64,000 bases of DNA from Himantopus leucocephalus (GCA_003993805.1 RSEF01000003.1:64178635-64242634); one strand, 5' to 3'; positions 52,544-64,000 are shown, counted from the first letter of the stretch. Program-made: numbers and translations. Notes: generated from the letters alone by a model not told the origin.

Positions 52544-53057
52544 CGTGGTTTAACCCCAGCTGGCAACTAAGCACCACACAGCTGCNNNNNNNNNNNNNNN
52601 NNNNNNNNNNNNNNNNNNNNNNNNNNNNNNNNNNNNNNNNNNNNNNNNNNNNNNNNNNNNNNNNNNNNNNNNNNNNNNNNNNNNNCAGCCATCTCCAGGA
52701 AAGCAGGGCTCTATCACATGTAACAGTTCCTCGGGAAGACAAATGCAGTAACTCTGAACATCCCCCCTTCCTTCTTCTTCCCCCAGCTTTACATGGTGAG
52801 CGTGGTATGGAATATATACTTTGGTCAGTTGGGGTCAGCTGTCCCAGCTGTGTTCCCTCCCAGCGTCTTGTGCACCCCCAGCCCATTTGCTGGTGGGGTG
52901 GTGTGAGAAGCAGAAAAGGCCTTGACTCTCTGTAAGCACTGCTCAGCAATAACAAAAACACCTCTGTATTATGAACCCTGTTTTCAGTACAAATACAAAA
53001 CATAGCCCCATACTAACTACTATGAAGAGAATTAACGGCCAAAACCAGCACATCCAT
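52544..53057 (-). mobile_element. Solo LTR of an endogenous retrovirus with 5-bp target duplication
   Basis: The element starts TGTCGTGGTTTAACCCCAGC at 52549 and ends CCAAAACCAGCACA at 53052. It is flanked on both sides by TCCAT (52544-52548 and 53053-53057), a 5-bp target-site duplication. Wording such as 'ggcaactaagcaccac', 'gtatggaatatatacttt' and 'aaaacatagcccc' matches an LTR family common in birds. The reverse strand is taken as sense from the family as I recall it. No internal gag, pol or env is present, so it is a solo LTR. Subfamily is not assigned. Confidence 0.85.
52586..52685. other. Assembly gap of 100 N inside the LTR
   Basis: Exactly 100 N, so the size is probably a placeholder. 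The LTR family is usually longer on this side, so the missing piece is likely LTR sequence. Confidence 0.98.
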
Positions 53058-53474
53058 GAATGGCAGAACTGAAAACCAGATCATCTTTGTATTTAATGGC
53101 ATTGGATTCTTCAGAGACTGAGAAGAGGCCAGAGGTTGAAATCAAAGAGACTCCTGGAATTTCCTTGTTGCCAGGTTTATGTGGTGGAAGGTGCTGGAAT
53201 TCCAGTTTGTCTGCATATCTAGATCTGTTCAAACTTGGGCTTCAGTAACAGAAGGAATTCTCTATTGCTTGGTTTTTATCAAGTTTAGCAATTGCTAGAA
53301 TATGACTAATTGTGTAACCGAAAAAGGAAAGGGTCATTTAGCGCCGAGAATGTTTACTACTAATTGCGACTCAGTCACAGAAATTTATTTGCTTCGGTGC
53401 AACAGAAAGGAGTGCTTTGTGGCAATGTGTAATAATCACAAGGATGTTTTCTTCTTTTTTTGTGCCATCTGTAG

Positions 53475-53555
53475 ATGGTAAAAGGTGGGGTTTCAGAAAC
53501 AAGAATTGAGAAGCGCATTGTCATTACTGGAGATGCAGATATTGACCATGATGAG
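53475..53555 (+). CDS. EPB41L2: EPB41L2 exon: C-terminal domain core
   Basis: An 81-nt exon, phase 0 in and out, with acceptor catctgtag and donor GAG|GTGAGT. It encodes [20 protein letters not shown], then ADIDHDE. [18 protein letters not shown] is the most conserved block of the domain. The first residue is M where family members that I know have T, and the last is E where they have Q. Both differ by one base from the common codons. Confidence 0.97.
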
Positions 53556-54983
53556 GTGAGTGTGTACGCTGTCAACACATACAATGTGCTTTTTGTAGTC
53601 CAGTGAGATCTAGATATTTCAGAAACCTGAAATAAGAGAAAGGTAGAGAAGTTGAATAAGAGGACACAGAATGACCCTGAGACTGTTAATTCTGGCAAAG
53701 TTGTTAAGCAATTGTGTTTTGTGAATAAGGAGCCTTTAGAATATAAGTGAAAAAAAAACCAGCATTTGTAACTTTGCGTCATAGATCATGTGAATGGATT
53801 TCTTACTATTTTTAAATGAATTGCCTTTTTTTTGGAAAAAAACCAATTTGTTTAGTGCTGCTTTTGCCATTTGGGAGGAGAAGCATTACTAAAATAATCT
53901 TATTTTGATCCATTAATCTGGATAGATGAGAGTCTACTGTGTTATGTCAGCAACATCTGAATGCAGCACTCATTTTGACTGAAATTTTTTGAAATACATA
54001 AACTGCTCGAATTTAAAAAATAGTTTTTGACTTGTATTTATAGAATTCTGTACAACAAAAGTAATTATTGATCTGGGAATCTTATGTAAGTACCTTTCAT
54101 CTCTATCAGTACCAAAGCAGTAATTTACAATGCCTTAGAAACTAAGGTTATAATCACTTCTGCCTGCCCAATTAGGATGGCTGAATTTAAGCAGTACACA
54201 GGAAAATAATTGAGAAAGTGCAATTATCTATTCTTTGTAGTGATGATTACACATTTTTTATTGTTTTTCATCTAAGAAACTATAGTAACAAAGTAGATCA
54301 ACAATCACTGGATAATACAAATGGAAAAATCTACTTTCTACATAAAGGTGCAGTGAATCAAATTCTAACTTTATGAAAGGTACACAAATCAACATAACAG
54401 GATTTAATTTAACTTCTTAATTGTAATATACTGAGAGCTCTCAGGGAATTTAATTTCACATTTTGATTTGCCTCCAGAAAGTGGCTTTTGACAAGTTGAA
54501 TCTCTTCTTGAAACTCGTAATTAAATGACAGGGCTGTTCAGCATTAGGCACGGCTCTTTTTTGCCTTGACACACGTTCAGTGCACTTTGGACGTCTGGAA
54601 AGGTCACACAATACCTCTAGTATACCAGACAATTGTCTAAGCCCTTCTTTGTTTTGAGATAAGTGGGTAATGAAGTAAAAAACGAAATTGTCACTTTTCT
54701 AAATTAAGATAAGCCTTTTTGTTGCATTATGTTTTTCTTGCTCCTTCTAGTATATTTGGGGTTTTTTTAGTTGTGGTTGATACTAAGAAGGTGAACAGTG
54801 AACTTACTGTTGCCTCTGAATGCCTTCCAGTTTCTTCTTTTTTTTTTTTCTTCTGTTGGGTTCCAACAGTAATACAGCTCACTGAAATAAGGTTTAGATC
54901 AGGGGAAGGAATAGAAGGTCCCAGGTGCTCTTTTGCCTGTTCTACCTCGGAGGGTGCTCTTATGTGCTTAACTGTAAAACTTG

Positions 54984-55045
54984 GAATGGAATGGAATATT
55001 TCAGTTGGAAGGGGCCTACAATGATCATCTACTCCACCTGCTAGC
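54984..55045 (-). repeat. Short CR1 3' tail relic, antisense
   Basis: The sequence 'gaatggaatatttcagttgg' followed by 'aaggggcctacaatgatcat' and 'ctactccacctgct' is the reverse complement of a CR1 3' end. Only about 60 bp remain. Confidence 0.75.
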
Positions 55046-55482
55046 TATGTATATTGGTACATCTCTTAAGAAGATAAAATTTCTTAAAACGTGGAGGAGG
55101 GGTTATAAGAAACTGAGTAATACTTATATTTACACTTCCCTGAGTTAAGTTAGAGAAAATTCTCTTAAACTAGTAAAAGGGAAAAAAGGAGATTCTTGAG
55201 CTGAGAAATTTCTGTTTTGATCATCTTCCAGAGTTTCAGTACCATACTTAGTGCGGATTCCAAATTATCTTTCCATTTTGTTCAGGAAACTGAAGGGAAC
55301 TCATATTTTTCTGTACTGTGTACATTCTTGTTAAGTCTTTATTTGCTAGATCTGTTTCAGAAGTTCAAAAACTTCTGGGGTGTAAGAATATTTTCTGTCT
55401 TCTGGAATGAGCTAGAAAAGTTACATGATAACTTTATGGTTATTTGTTACTTCCTGGAAACTTTGGTAGTTTTTTAGCATAC

Positions 55483-55561
55483 TGTTTTGTTGGGGGTTTT
55501 TTGGTTGGGTTTTGTGTTTGGGGGGTTTGTTGGTTTTGGGTTTTGGTTGTTTGGTTTTTTT
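55483..55561 (+). repeat. G/T-only low-complexity tract
   Basis: About 80 bases consisting almost only of G and T, with several G runs of three to six. The C/A complement of this pattern occurs in other introns of the window (39100-39172, 23920-23950, 25736-25772). A G-quadruplex is possible but the loops are long. Confidence 0.8.
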
Positions 55562-55701
55562 ACCTCGAGCCCACTCAAGTTCAGGAATTTAGAGTTCTGA
55601 ACAATTATAACCAAAATTTCTGATGCTACTCTCCCATTCTCTGGCCCCACATGAATGCCCTCCTGCTGTTGCTGAGTTACACATTTTGAATACGTTTGCA
55701 G

Positions 55702-55840
55702 GCCCTGGCACAGGCAATCAAAGAAGCCAAAGAACAGCACCCTGACATGTCTGTCACAAGAGTGGTGGTGCACAAAGAAACTGAACTTGCTGAGGAAGAT
55801 GAAGAGTAAAATCAAAAATGCCCTCAAGCAAATGCTTCAG
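55702..55840 (+). CDS. EPB41L2: EPB41L2 last coding exon with stop
   Basis: The acceptor is tacgtttgcag. Coding is 55702-55809: ALAQAIKEAKEQHPDMSVTR, then VVVHKETELAEEDEE, followed by TAA at 55807-55809. This is the conserved end of the 4.1 C-terminal domain; human 4.1G ends similarly (ETELAEEGED). The exon continues 31 nt as 3'UTR to CAG|GTAAGC at 55840. A junction so close to the stop is below the usual limit for nonsense-mediated decay. Confidence 0.97.
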
Positions 55841-58800
55841 GTAAGCTTATGTATATAATTACCATAGGAAAATGTAGCATCAGTTTTCTGTTGCATTCTG
55901 TAATAAAAGGCTTGAAAAATATGAGGCGTCTTTGCTGTCACAAAATGGTGAGTTGAAACAGGTGCTAATAGTAAACTGTCAGTATAAGAATTTTTATCTT
56001 AAGTCCAATCTGACATTAATTTTAATTGCAAATTTTCCTGCATATGTCTCCCATTTTTGTCACAGTACTCTCGTGGCATTTCCTACGATGTGTGGTCAAG
56101 TTGTTGTGGTTTATGTTGAAGAGAGTTTGGGCTATTTCTGCAAAACATGAAGGATGTGTGACATTTTTCTGTTTACCTGTGCAGTTGCAGTCCTTGTCTT
56201 ATGTCTTACTTGTTTAGTGGGAAGACTATGTGCGCTTCCCAGTAGTGAAAGGGCACACTTGCACATTTTAATTTAGTCAGCTAATTCTTAATTCTGAGCA
56301 GACTGAAATCTTTAACCTTTTATCATTTTCCAAGGCAAGGAGGTAAATGCATTTTTTTAAAGCCTCTAATGCAAGTTTTAAAGCCTCTTATCAGTTGAAA
56401 GAGGTATTTCGAGGAATGTCAGTTTATTAGGCCCTCATTTCTAGGAATAAAAAAAAAAAAGGCAAAAAATGCAGTAAGACCCCATCTCTAATTGATGTAT
56501 TCAATAGAAAGATCAGAATCAACACTGAATAAATCTGCTGTTGGAGTGATTATAAGCTAATGTCTTAAAGCTCAGTAACCATTTGGGTGTATAAAGCTTC
56601 AGATTTCCTTTGCTTGTCACACTGGTTGATGTCATGAAACTGAAGCTTCAGATTTTTTGAACTTGATGGTTTTGTTAATTGTAGATGCAGATTCAAGGAA
56701 AAGGTTTCGTTTGGAATGGTTAAATAACAATGGGAGAGACTTAAAAATAAATAAAGTTTAAAAAGCAATGTTTTCAGCCTTCTTTGGGAGATATCTTAGT
56801 TTCTACTGGTGAGTCTCTGTATTTAGCTAGAAGAGCAGAGGTGTTACTGGCACATGTCAAGAGGGAAAACTGTTTTAGTACAACTTTAAGCTTTTAATAT
56901 GCATTTTGATCAGTGTTAATGTAGGGGGAGACAAGGTAAAAGAAATGTGTTTTGTATTTTTTAAAGAAATGAGTTTTGTCATGATTCATAATTCATCGGT
57001 TCGGTAATTTAGACAATGGTGGTTGTGGCCCGTGAAAAATAGAGTTCTACGTCCTGTACAGGCATGCATTCACTTAGTATTGAAAGAAATTTTTAACTAA
57101 AGGAAACTGCCTGTCATAAACTTCATCCTGCAGCTTCAGAAGACTTCTAGATATTATGAGCACTATTCATGAAGTGCCAGGAATATATGAAAAATGAGAC
57201 ACTGACTTGATTCCAAATTTGATGTAAGCTACTATAAAGGGAGGATGTATTTCACATAATTCTGATAATTTCTCATGTTGAGAAGATTGGTTTTACTCCT
57301 GTGCCCGAGTTTCCTAAGAGCTGGAGATTTAGCTGTACGGTATCACTTCTGCGATCCAGAGGGGAAAAGATGCAAGCATCAGTTTGAGATACAAAGTGCA
57401 CCTACTGAATGCTACTTTATGAAAGATGACAGTTACCAAAGAATCTGAGTCTTCCTGAACTAGTCACTGATCACAGATGCGTATTTTCAGCTGAAAGACA
57501 TAGGCTAAAGCCTCAGTTTATTTCATCTACCCACAAGTGTCTTGCTTTTCTCTTAACATCTGGATAGGAGTGGAGGGACCTATGTGGTTGAGGAAAGGGA
57601 CGGCAAATAACATTGCCAACTGTTGACATGTATATGATCGGTTAGAGGCTGTATGTTGTGAGGTATTAGGAAGAGAGTTTTTCTCCATTGTGAGATGGTG
57701 GCAGGATTGTTGGTTCCCATCACTGCACACATCAACTCTTCTGGGAGTTTATACTGATCTCCTGCTACCTGCAGCACTGCACAGAGCAACAGTGTTAAGT
57801 GCCATGGAGAAGTCCACAAGGGTAAAAGTAGGATGCCTGCCCTTTGCCTGCAGACAGGAAGTTTATCCACCTTATCCATCAAAGTGGTTCCAGTTGCCTT
57901 TCCTGGCCTCATACAGATTGTGCTAGAACTACAATGTTTGTTTTGATTATGTGAGTTTATGAATTACCTTTTGGCCAGTTTTGCGCTGAGCTGGCTGAGA
58001 AGCTAGAGGTTTTACATCAAGTGGAGCTAAGTTTAAGCTGCCCCCTGAAAATTTCTTCAGTTTTGGTCAGATTATTGTGTGTTTGAAAAAGGAATGAGTA
58101 ATTTTTGCTCAAAACTGTACAAACCAGGAAAACAACATGAATCAAGTTTCGAAGTGCTAGGTCAACACTCACCTGGATATTACTGTTATAACATTACTGT
58201 TTTTTTAATTATTATGACATTATGTAATGTTATAAACTGTGGAAATAACAAAGTGGGGGGGGGAGTTGCTTGTGAGGGAAGGTTGGGGAAAAGTCACCAA
58301 AAATTAGGAACTCTGAACAAATCTCTGTATGTTTTTTCACTGTACCTTTATTTCAGTGTTCAATTGGATTTGCTTTGTAGCTTTGTTGCTTAGTGACACT
58401 GAAAAAGGGTATAGCATGTGTGCTTCAGCTTTGTTTTGAAAACACAGGAGAGGACATGGAACTGCACTGGGCTGTGAGATAGGGATGTGTTTACATCACT
58501 TACATCACGTAAATGCTCCAAAAGGGTTTGGAAAAATCCACATCACTTTTGAGAAAGCTATTAGTTTGTAGCAAGAATGCCTGTGGTTTAGATAATTTCA
58601 CTGATCCCTTGGTACACAGCAACATTAAATCAAACCATCCTTCTCATATTTTCAGCATTTACATAGCAGGATCTGAGGATCATTTTGATTTTTAAAGGGT
58701 TTACTATTATAATTATATGCTACCATCACATTTTTCATTTATTATTTATCAGTGTGAATTTAAAGGTCCTGGGAACAGGGGTTGCCTCCTCTGTTACATA

Positions 58801-59897
58801 TGTGTAGAATGTGCCCGTTTCTTTATGCTACCTTAATCCAGAAGAGTATCTTGCAAATCAGCATTCAACATAATCTATCCCATATAAGTAATTATAACAT
58901 CTTTCTTGAAGGGGCTGTGTCATGGGAGGAAGAAACATGATTGGCAGGTTTGTACCACATTTCTACATTAGTGACTAACTGCAAAGTTGATTCTGTTCCT
59001 TCATCAAATATTTAACTACTCTGTAAAAATTTTATTCAGAAAAAACATTCAAGGAATTCCTTCCGTCTGCTGAGGGTGTTTTTTTTGCTTTTTTGAGAAT
59101 TTACGTACATTGTTGAATGGTGTTTGCAGTGTATTGGAGAGTGTCAGATGTTCTTATCCAAGTTTGCCAGTTGCTTTACAGCTCGTGGTCTGAAACGCTT
59201 GTAGAGAGTAAAAGAGGACTAAAATGAAGACATTTTTCACCACAATTTTGTATTTGAGACCTGGTGACTTGTTTGGCTGGTGATGCCTTTCAGTTAAACA
59301 TTAAGGAAAAATTTTAGTTGCCTAAACACAGGCTGCCTGAAGTGCCTTGAATATCTGCAGCTTGGACCATCAAGAGACCTATGCCCAGTGGGACTGCAGA
59401 AACAGCTCTAGACAACTGTGTTTAGGCAATGGAATCATGCCATGACTCTTGATTAGTTGTTTCTAAAGCGATGAAAGCTCTGCCCCAATGACTACAGCAG
59501 TATTGTTTGTGTAGACTTGTTTTCTCTAATAAAAGTGAGAGATATTACACTCTGATTCTGAGGGATTATGAATTGAACAAATACCTTCATCTTTGATTTA
59601 TGCACTACATTGTGGATTAAAATTTCCAGTAAACTTTGCAGGAGATGACTATTAAAATACTATGAGAATTTTGGAGAGGGAAAAATATACTAAAGCAAGA
59701 AAAGCATCGATAGAAACTGAATTACTCTTTACCTCATGATTGAAGGGGGCTTTAGTTAATGCAACTATTTTTTATGAAATAACCTTCCCCAAAAATAACC
59801 TATGCAGAAAAAATTGCTTTTTGTCTCTGATGATGTGACATTCACATAGTATCCGTTATGAATGCTTATGTAATCTTCCTCCTCCTTTTTCTTCCAG
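55841..59897 (+). other. EPB41L2: Intron within the 3'UTR
   Basis: 4.1-kb intron with GT-AG borders and an acceptor tract cctttttcttccag. AATAAA at 55902-55907 could serve an alternative short 3' end. A somewhat GC-richer patch at about 57530-57930 has overlapping short open frames on both strands, but I recognise no gene in it. The G run at 58255-58263 is the only other feature. Confidence 0.8.
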
Positions 59898-61155
59898 AAG
59901 TAAAAATGATACTGACCATGATCATGACCATGAAGAACTGTAATCATTCCAAGTCGTCACTACTCTACCGAATTCACCAAGCCTGGCAATGGTGACCAGA
60001 TGTTCAAGACTTAAATGCCAATACCAAACTCCATTTTAACATCTTTGGTCAATATTCCCTTACAACCTTTCTTGTTTATTTTTTTATAACCACTTCTTAA
60101 CAATCTTAGATTTTTTTTTTTAAATGAAGTTTTAGAGGGTATGATCTTCTTTTGCACAAGTACTTGTATTTTTGAAGCTGATTCTTTAATTATATGAAAG
60201 TGAACAAAAAGAAGTCTGGAAAACATTGTTCACTGGAGCAGGTGGTAATTGTGCAGGAAGGGGGATCTTAACTAATTTAGATATAGGTTTTTTCCAAATA
60301 TTTCAAGTGAAGTCTCTTACTGGAGTAATTTACAGTTTTTTTGTTTGGGTTTTTTTTGCAGATTATTCAGGTAAATATATGGTATCACATAACAAAGATT
60401 TTTATAAAAATACAACATTTCCTAAAATTTGAAAAAATATATTTCTTTGGATAAATTTTATACTGATATCTCTGTAACTCTTTCTGTTCTAAGGTTCTCC
60501 TCTCTGTGGAGCAGAGATGGTGTGGCACTCTATAGAGGAGAAGGAGTTGCAGACACATTTCTTCTGACTGAGCACTGTGTTCTTTTTGCACTTTGGTGCC
60601 AATGCTCAACTTTTTGCAGACGTTTTGCTGTCTGCAGCATTCCAGATAAGGAAAGAAGGAAGAACAAAATATCTTTCTCTTCTTCCAACGAGAGATGATC
60701 TAGGCAGCTTAAAACCTTAGTGCTTTTTTTCTTACTGTGTCCAAACGTCAACACTTCCATTATTTGAATACATGTGTAGAATGCTCGCTTTCTATTAAAC
60801 CTCACTGTCTCCATGTTAGAACTGACATTTCTGTTATTGAGAAGGTATTCATTTCAGATGCTTCATCTAATGGTTAATGCAGGTTTTGAGGATACTGAGT
60901 AAAAGTGTACGATGGACTCCATTCATAAAGTAGTAAGACAGTATCATCATTTGAGACTGCCATTGAGAAAACCTGTTAATTATTTTGGATTTTATTTTGT
61001 TCTTGCGGGGGGGGGTTGTTTCAGGGTTTTTTTTGCTGTTGACTCTGTGTATAGTTAAAATGCCAAATTAGATTTATAGCAGCTTGAAGTTGTATTAAGT
61101 GATATTTTGCTTTCTGTAATTCTGTTATAAAATAAAGTTGTTTATTCTCTGTATG
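59898..61155 (+). other. EPB41L2: EPB41L2 terminal 3'UTR exon
   Basis: It starts after cttccag at 59897, has no continuing coding frame, and is T-rich. It runs to AATAAA at 61131-61136, with a second overlapping ATAAA just before. Cleavage is expected about 15-25 nt later, before a T/G-rich stretch (tgtttattctctgtatgact). The exact end is inferred. Confidence 0.85.
61131..61136 (+). terminator. EPB41L2: Polyadenylation signal AATAAA
   Basis: Canonical AATAAA followed by a T/G-rich downstream region. It is the last strong signal after the terminal exon. Confidence 0.85.
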
Positions 61156-64000
61156 ACTTTTGGCACTCATACATAAACTTGGAAGATATTTAAAGTGAGC
61201 AAGTCAGTTATGAGAAATGCAGTTCTAGAGGCCACAGAACCATGAAAAGCAGGGATTGATGCCAGTAGTCTCCAGGGTTACCAGAAGGGTGGCACAATTG
61301 TCTGGCTCCTAATACTGATACGAAAGTATCAGTGGTCTTTAGACATCTTGCAATAAGTGTCCTGGTTTCTGTGGTTCAGGGAAGAAATCTTCAGATGCCA
61401 AAACAGACGAGATTTGGACAGCACAGTGCAAGTTAAAATGCCCCTCAGTCTGCAAGTGGTTCTACTGAGTTCATTGAGTTAGGTTGTACTCTGATCCTCA
61501 AGTAACAAAACAAATCATAATACTTCTCAGTATGTTCTTTTTCACTTCTGAGCAATGTATTTTTGGTGCTATTCTCAGTTTAGATAGCTGCCATCTGTCA
61601 GCATGCTTGCTTAACAGAAACTCCTGTGAGTTTTGGCTTCATACAATTTTGATAACATAAGACAACAGTAACCAAGATGATGATTTATATATACATATAG
61701 GTTTTCTCAGTTACATCCCACATTACCCTGAGAAATAGGAGGTAACATTCTGACCTGCTTTTCATCAAAAACTGAGAAATTCTGCCTTTCCAAAAAGGGG
61801 AAGAGAACCCCACCCAGCCTAATAACATAAGAACACTATCACAGCACTGTGTGTGAGTTGGGAGGTTGTCAAGGAAGTGGCAAGTTTGGGATATGTAAGT
61901 GGAGGTCAAAAGGGAGATGTATGTGTTTAGGGATGTCTTAATGGATTTTTCGTACAAAAGTGTGTAAGAAAAAGATTTATAAATTCTTTGAGGTATTTTT
62001 GATACAGTGTAGTATTAGTTGCAGAACTTGTTTGGTGGGCGGAAAGTGTATTACTTCAGTTCCTTATTGATTTGGATTTTTCTGATTTGTTAGATACTAG
62101 ATCAATATTGGTTTTTATTGCAATTGTATTTAATCCTTAAAACTGCAAATATAATATTATTGAAAAAATACTACTTTCACTGAGAACTGTATTTCTTCAA
62201 ATAGTAACTAGAACCTTTTGTCAGGGAAAAATTAATAGCGCTTTCAGGTCAGCATAGCTTGGGCATAGCTATCACTGTCATTGATTAAACATGTACTAAT
62301 TAAACAACCATTGTCATGCAGCAAAACTTAAGCCCTGAGTGTGATCAATCCTAAAAATAGTCAAGTTTTACAGGTTATGATTGTATGTAATTATGCAAAT
62401 GTTCTGGAATATTGTGCAAGTCTGAGTTTTCATTGTTACTTTTTTATATATCTAGCAAAAACTGCAACATGCAACAAAAGAAATTGTTCTCAAGGCACTT
62501 CACAAGCTGGCTTTATAATACATAGGCAATTTTAAATACAATTACAGGCCCAATTAATGAGAAGATATTGCGGTAATTAATTCTGCTTAAATACTGAGAA
62601 AAGTGTCATGTGGACCCTACACAAAAACACTTAATACATCTTTCTTTTTAATCATGATCACCTAAGGGTTCATAATAAATGTTGGAATTGTTCTACAGAT
62701 TGTTTCCTAGATGAAGGTTTCATAAGGGACAAGCAAGCAACTCTGGTGACAGACTGTGGGGGTTTTTAATAAAAAAAAAAAAATATTTATAGCTAAAAGC
62801 AATGAGCAACTGCAGTGCAAAGTGTTTCTTGAAGTATCCTTCTATTTGACAACTCAAGCTGAATGGCAACTTCTAGTTTGGCCACAGAAGAAATCAAATA
62901 GATGGAATAAAATAAATGAACTACTGTGATGGAAGGAAGAGTTTGAGATTTGATAGCGATCAGAACGACAACTAACTGTACCCTTGGCCAGGATGCAGTG
63001 GAAGCTTCTCAGCTTTTAGACACGTAAACTGTGGAGGTGGGCTGCTTGGAACAGCTGCTGTCCCACACTGTTGACCTGACTACACCTCTGGAAGGTTTGA
63101 AACTGTTTTGATTTTCAGACTGCTCAGTTGTTTGGGGTTTTTATACTGCACTTGAAAAAAAGATACTTGGATTAATAATATTAGTATAAATTACAAGCAT
63201 CAGAAATGCTGCTAATCCCTGTAGCGTTAAATCATTCTGTTTGGCATGAAGCAAATCCTACAAGAGTTTTTGGAGGTAAGTATATATGAATGGCTGTACT
63301 GGACCAGGCTAAATGACTAACACTGCCACATTCCTGTCTCTGAGGCTACTGGTGGTTGTCTCGGGGTGTGCGTACGAATAAGTACTGTACTAGAAAGCAG
63401 TACTTTCCCAAATACTCTTCCAACTTTCAGCAATTTTGAAAGACTTACTCGTCTATCAGTCTTTCATATTTATCTGCCTCTGTGGATTTTTGGCTATTTG
63501 CTTTTTAAAAAAATCCCTCTGGCAGGCACTTTCACCATTCCACGTGTCTTAAGAAAAAAAAAACACTTTTCATTTCTTTTGAACCTGCCTCCACCAGCTT
63601 CATTTGATAGCACCGCCGCAGATACTAAAAGAGATACCAAACTGTTATTCTCTCTTCAGTCATTGCCCAGCCAAAAGCTGTTCCACAATTCTTTATTATT
63701 CTTGTCACATTTCTCTGTACCTTTCCTACTTAAATGTTGAGACTTTAAATTCTGTTCTGGGACGTGAAGAGGAAGCGATCACAGATAGGCAGCAAGGTTT
63801 TAAACATGCCTACTGGTTGTTGCTGGAGTGGAATCCTCGCTTCACATTATTGCTAGTGACAGGAAGACAGGACTCCTTAGGGATAACAATAATTGACAAA
63901 TTATTTCCTTGCAATCACTGTTTTCATATATATTTAGAGAATGCTTTTATAATTTATCTAGGCAAAGAGTTCTGTGGTGTTATTTAAATATATATTTTTC
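61156..64000. other. Downstream intergenic sequence
   Basis: AT-rich sequence after the gene. In mammals SMLR1 lies on this side of EPB41L2, but I could not recognise any part of it here. The only supported element is the old interspersed repeat at about 63285-63750. Confidence 0.7.
63285..63750. repeat. Old amniote interspersed repeat, family unassigned
   Basis: A series of phrases in the right order matches a repeat that I recall from turtles, crocodilians and birds: 'ggctgtactggaccaggct', 'attcctgtctctgaggctac', 'ttcccaaatactcttccaac', 'ttttgaacctgcctccacc', 'aaaagctgttccacaattct' and 'atttctctgtacctttccta'. It is strongly diverged and carries no coding capacity. Short open frames overlapping it are therefore probably chance. 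Confidence 0.6.

Larger units (their letters stand above)
50958..53474 (+). other. EPB41L2: Intron
   Basis: 2.5-kb intron with GT-AG borders. It contains a solo LTR (52549-53052) interrupted by a 100-N gap. The rest is AT-rich and featureless. Confidence 0.85.
53556..55701 (+). other. EPB41L2: Intron
   Basis: 2.1-kb intron with GT-AG borders. It contains a short antisense CR1 relic (about 54984-55045) and a strand-asymmetric G/T-rich tract (55483-55561). No exon was seen. Confidence 0.85.

Noticed and set aside
59903..59942. Asp/His-rich short frame (NDTDHDHDHEEL) at the start of the last exon, as an alternative C-terminus
   Set aside because: No upstream exon delivers the required phase. 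From the phase-0 exons the sequence reads K then stop.
63366..63987. Two overlapping open frames of about 125 residues downstream of the gene, considered as a possible SMLR1 remnant
   Set aside because: They lie mostly within an old interspersed repeat and show no feature that I can link to SMLR1.

Overview
The window is a vertebrate nuclear locus, almost certainly from a bird. It carries CR1 LINE fragments with the typical avian 3' end, a solo LTR of a type widespread in bird genomes, AT-rich introns and short conserved exons. Species cannot be named from the sequence. One protein-coding gene dominates: EPB41L2 (protein 4.1G), on the + strand, truncated at its 5' side by the window edge. The exon order, the exon lengths (for example 219, 88, 153, 98 and 81 nt) and the encoded peptides match the 4.1 family. 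The wording of the FERM lobes and of the central variable region is that of 4.1G rather than 4.1R, 4.1N or 4.1B.

Layout. 1-6604 is the end of an upstream intron with two repeat relics and an assembly gap. 6605-30851 holds eight exons for most of the FERM domain and the start of the FERM-adjacent region. 34318-34499 is the linker exon. 36049-36681 is a candidate 633-nt alternative exon with a hydrophobic segment resembling the one in EPB41L3. 38642-38674 is a candidate acidic microexon. 38878-41957 holds the two spectrin-actin-binding exons, the first followed by four TGCATG motifs. 46125-46560 is an intragenic CpG island with an open candidate exon. 47785-48342 is a large acidic, serine-rich exon. 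50236-55840 holds the four C-terminal-domain exons, with the stop at 55807-55809. 59898 to about 61155 is a separate terminal 3'UTR exon ending at AATAAA 61131-61136. 61156-64000 is downstream sequence with one old interspersed repeat and no gene that I recognise.

The 16 core exons join with consistent phases and GT-AG borders. They give 771 codons plus stop. The N-terminal headpiece and the first FERM strand lie upstream of the window. The product should be a membrane-cytoskeleton adaptor: FERM binds membrane proteins and phosphoinositides, the spectrin-actin-binding domain ties it to spectrin and actin, and the C-terminal domain binds further partners. The most interesting content is the unannotated splicing potential: the hydrophobic cassette exon, the acidic microexon, the TGCATG cluster, the CpG-island exon and a 113-nt exon-like element that would truncate the protein. 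No prokaryotic features, CRISPR arrays, tRNA or rRNA genes were seen.
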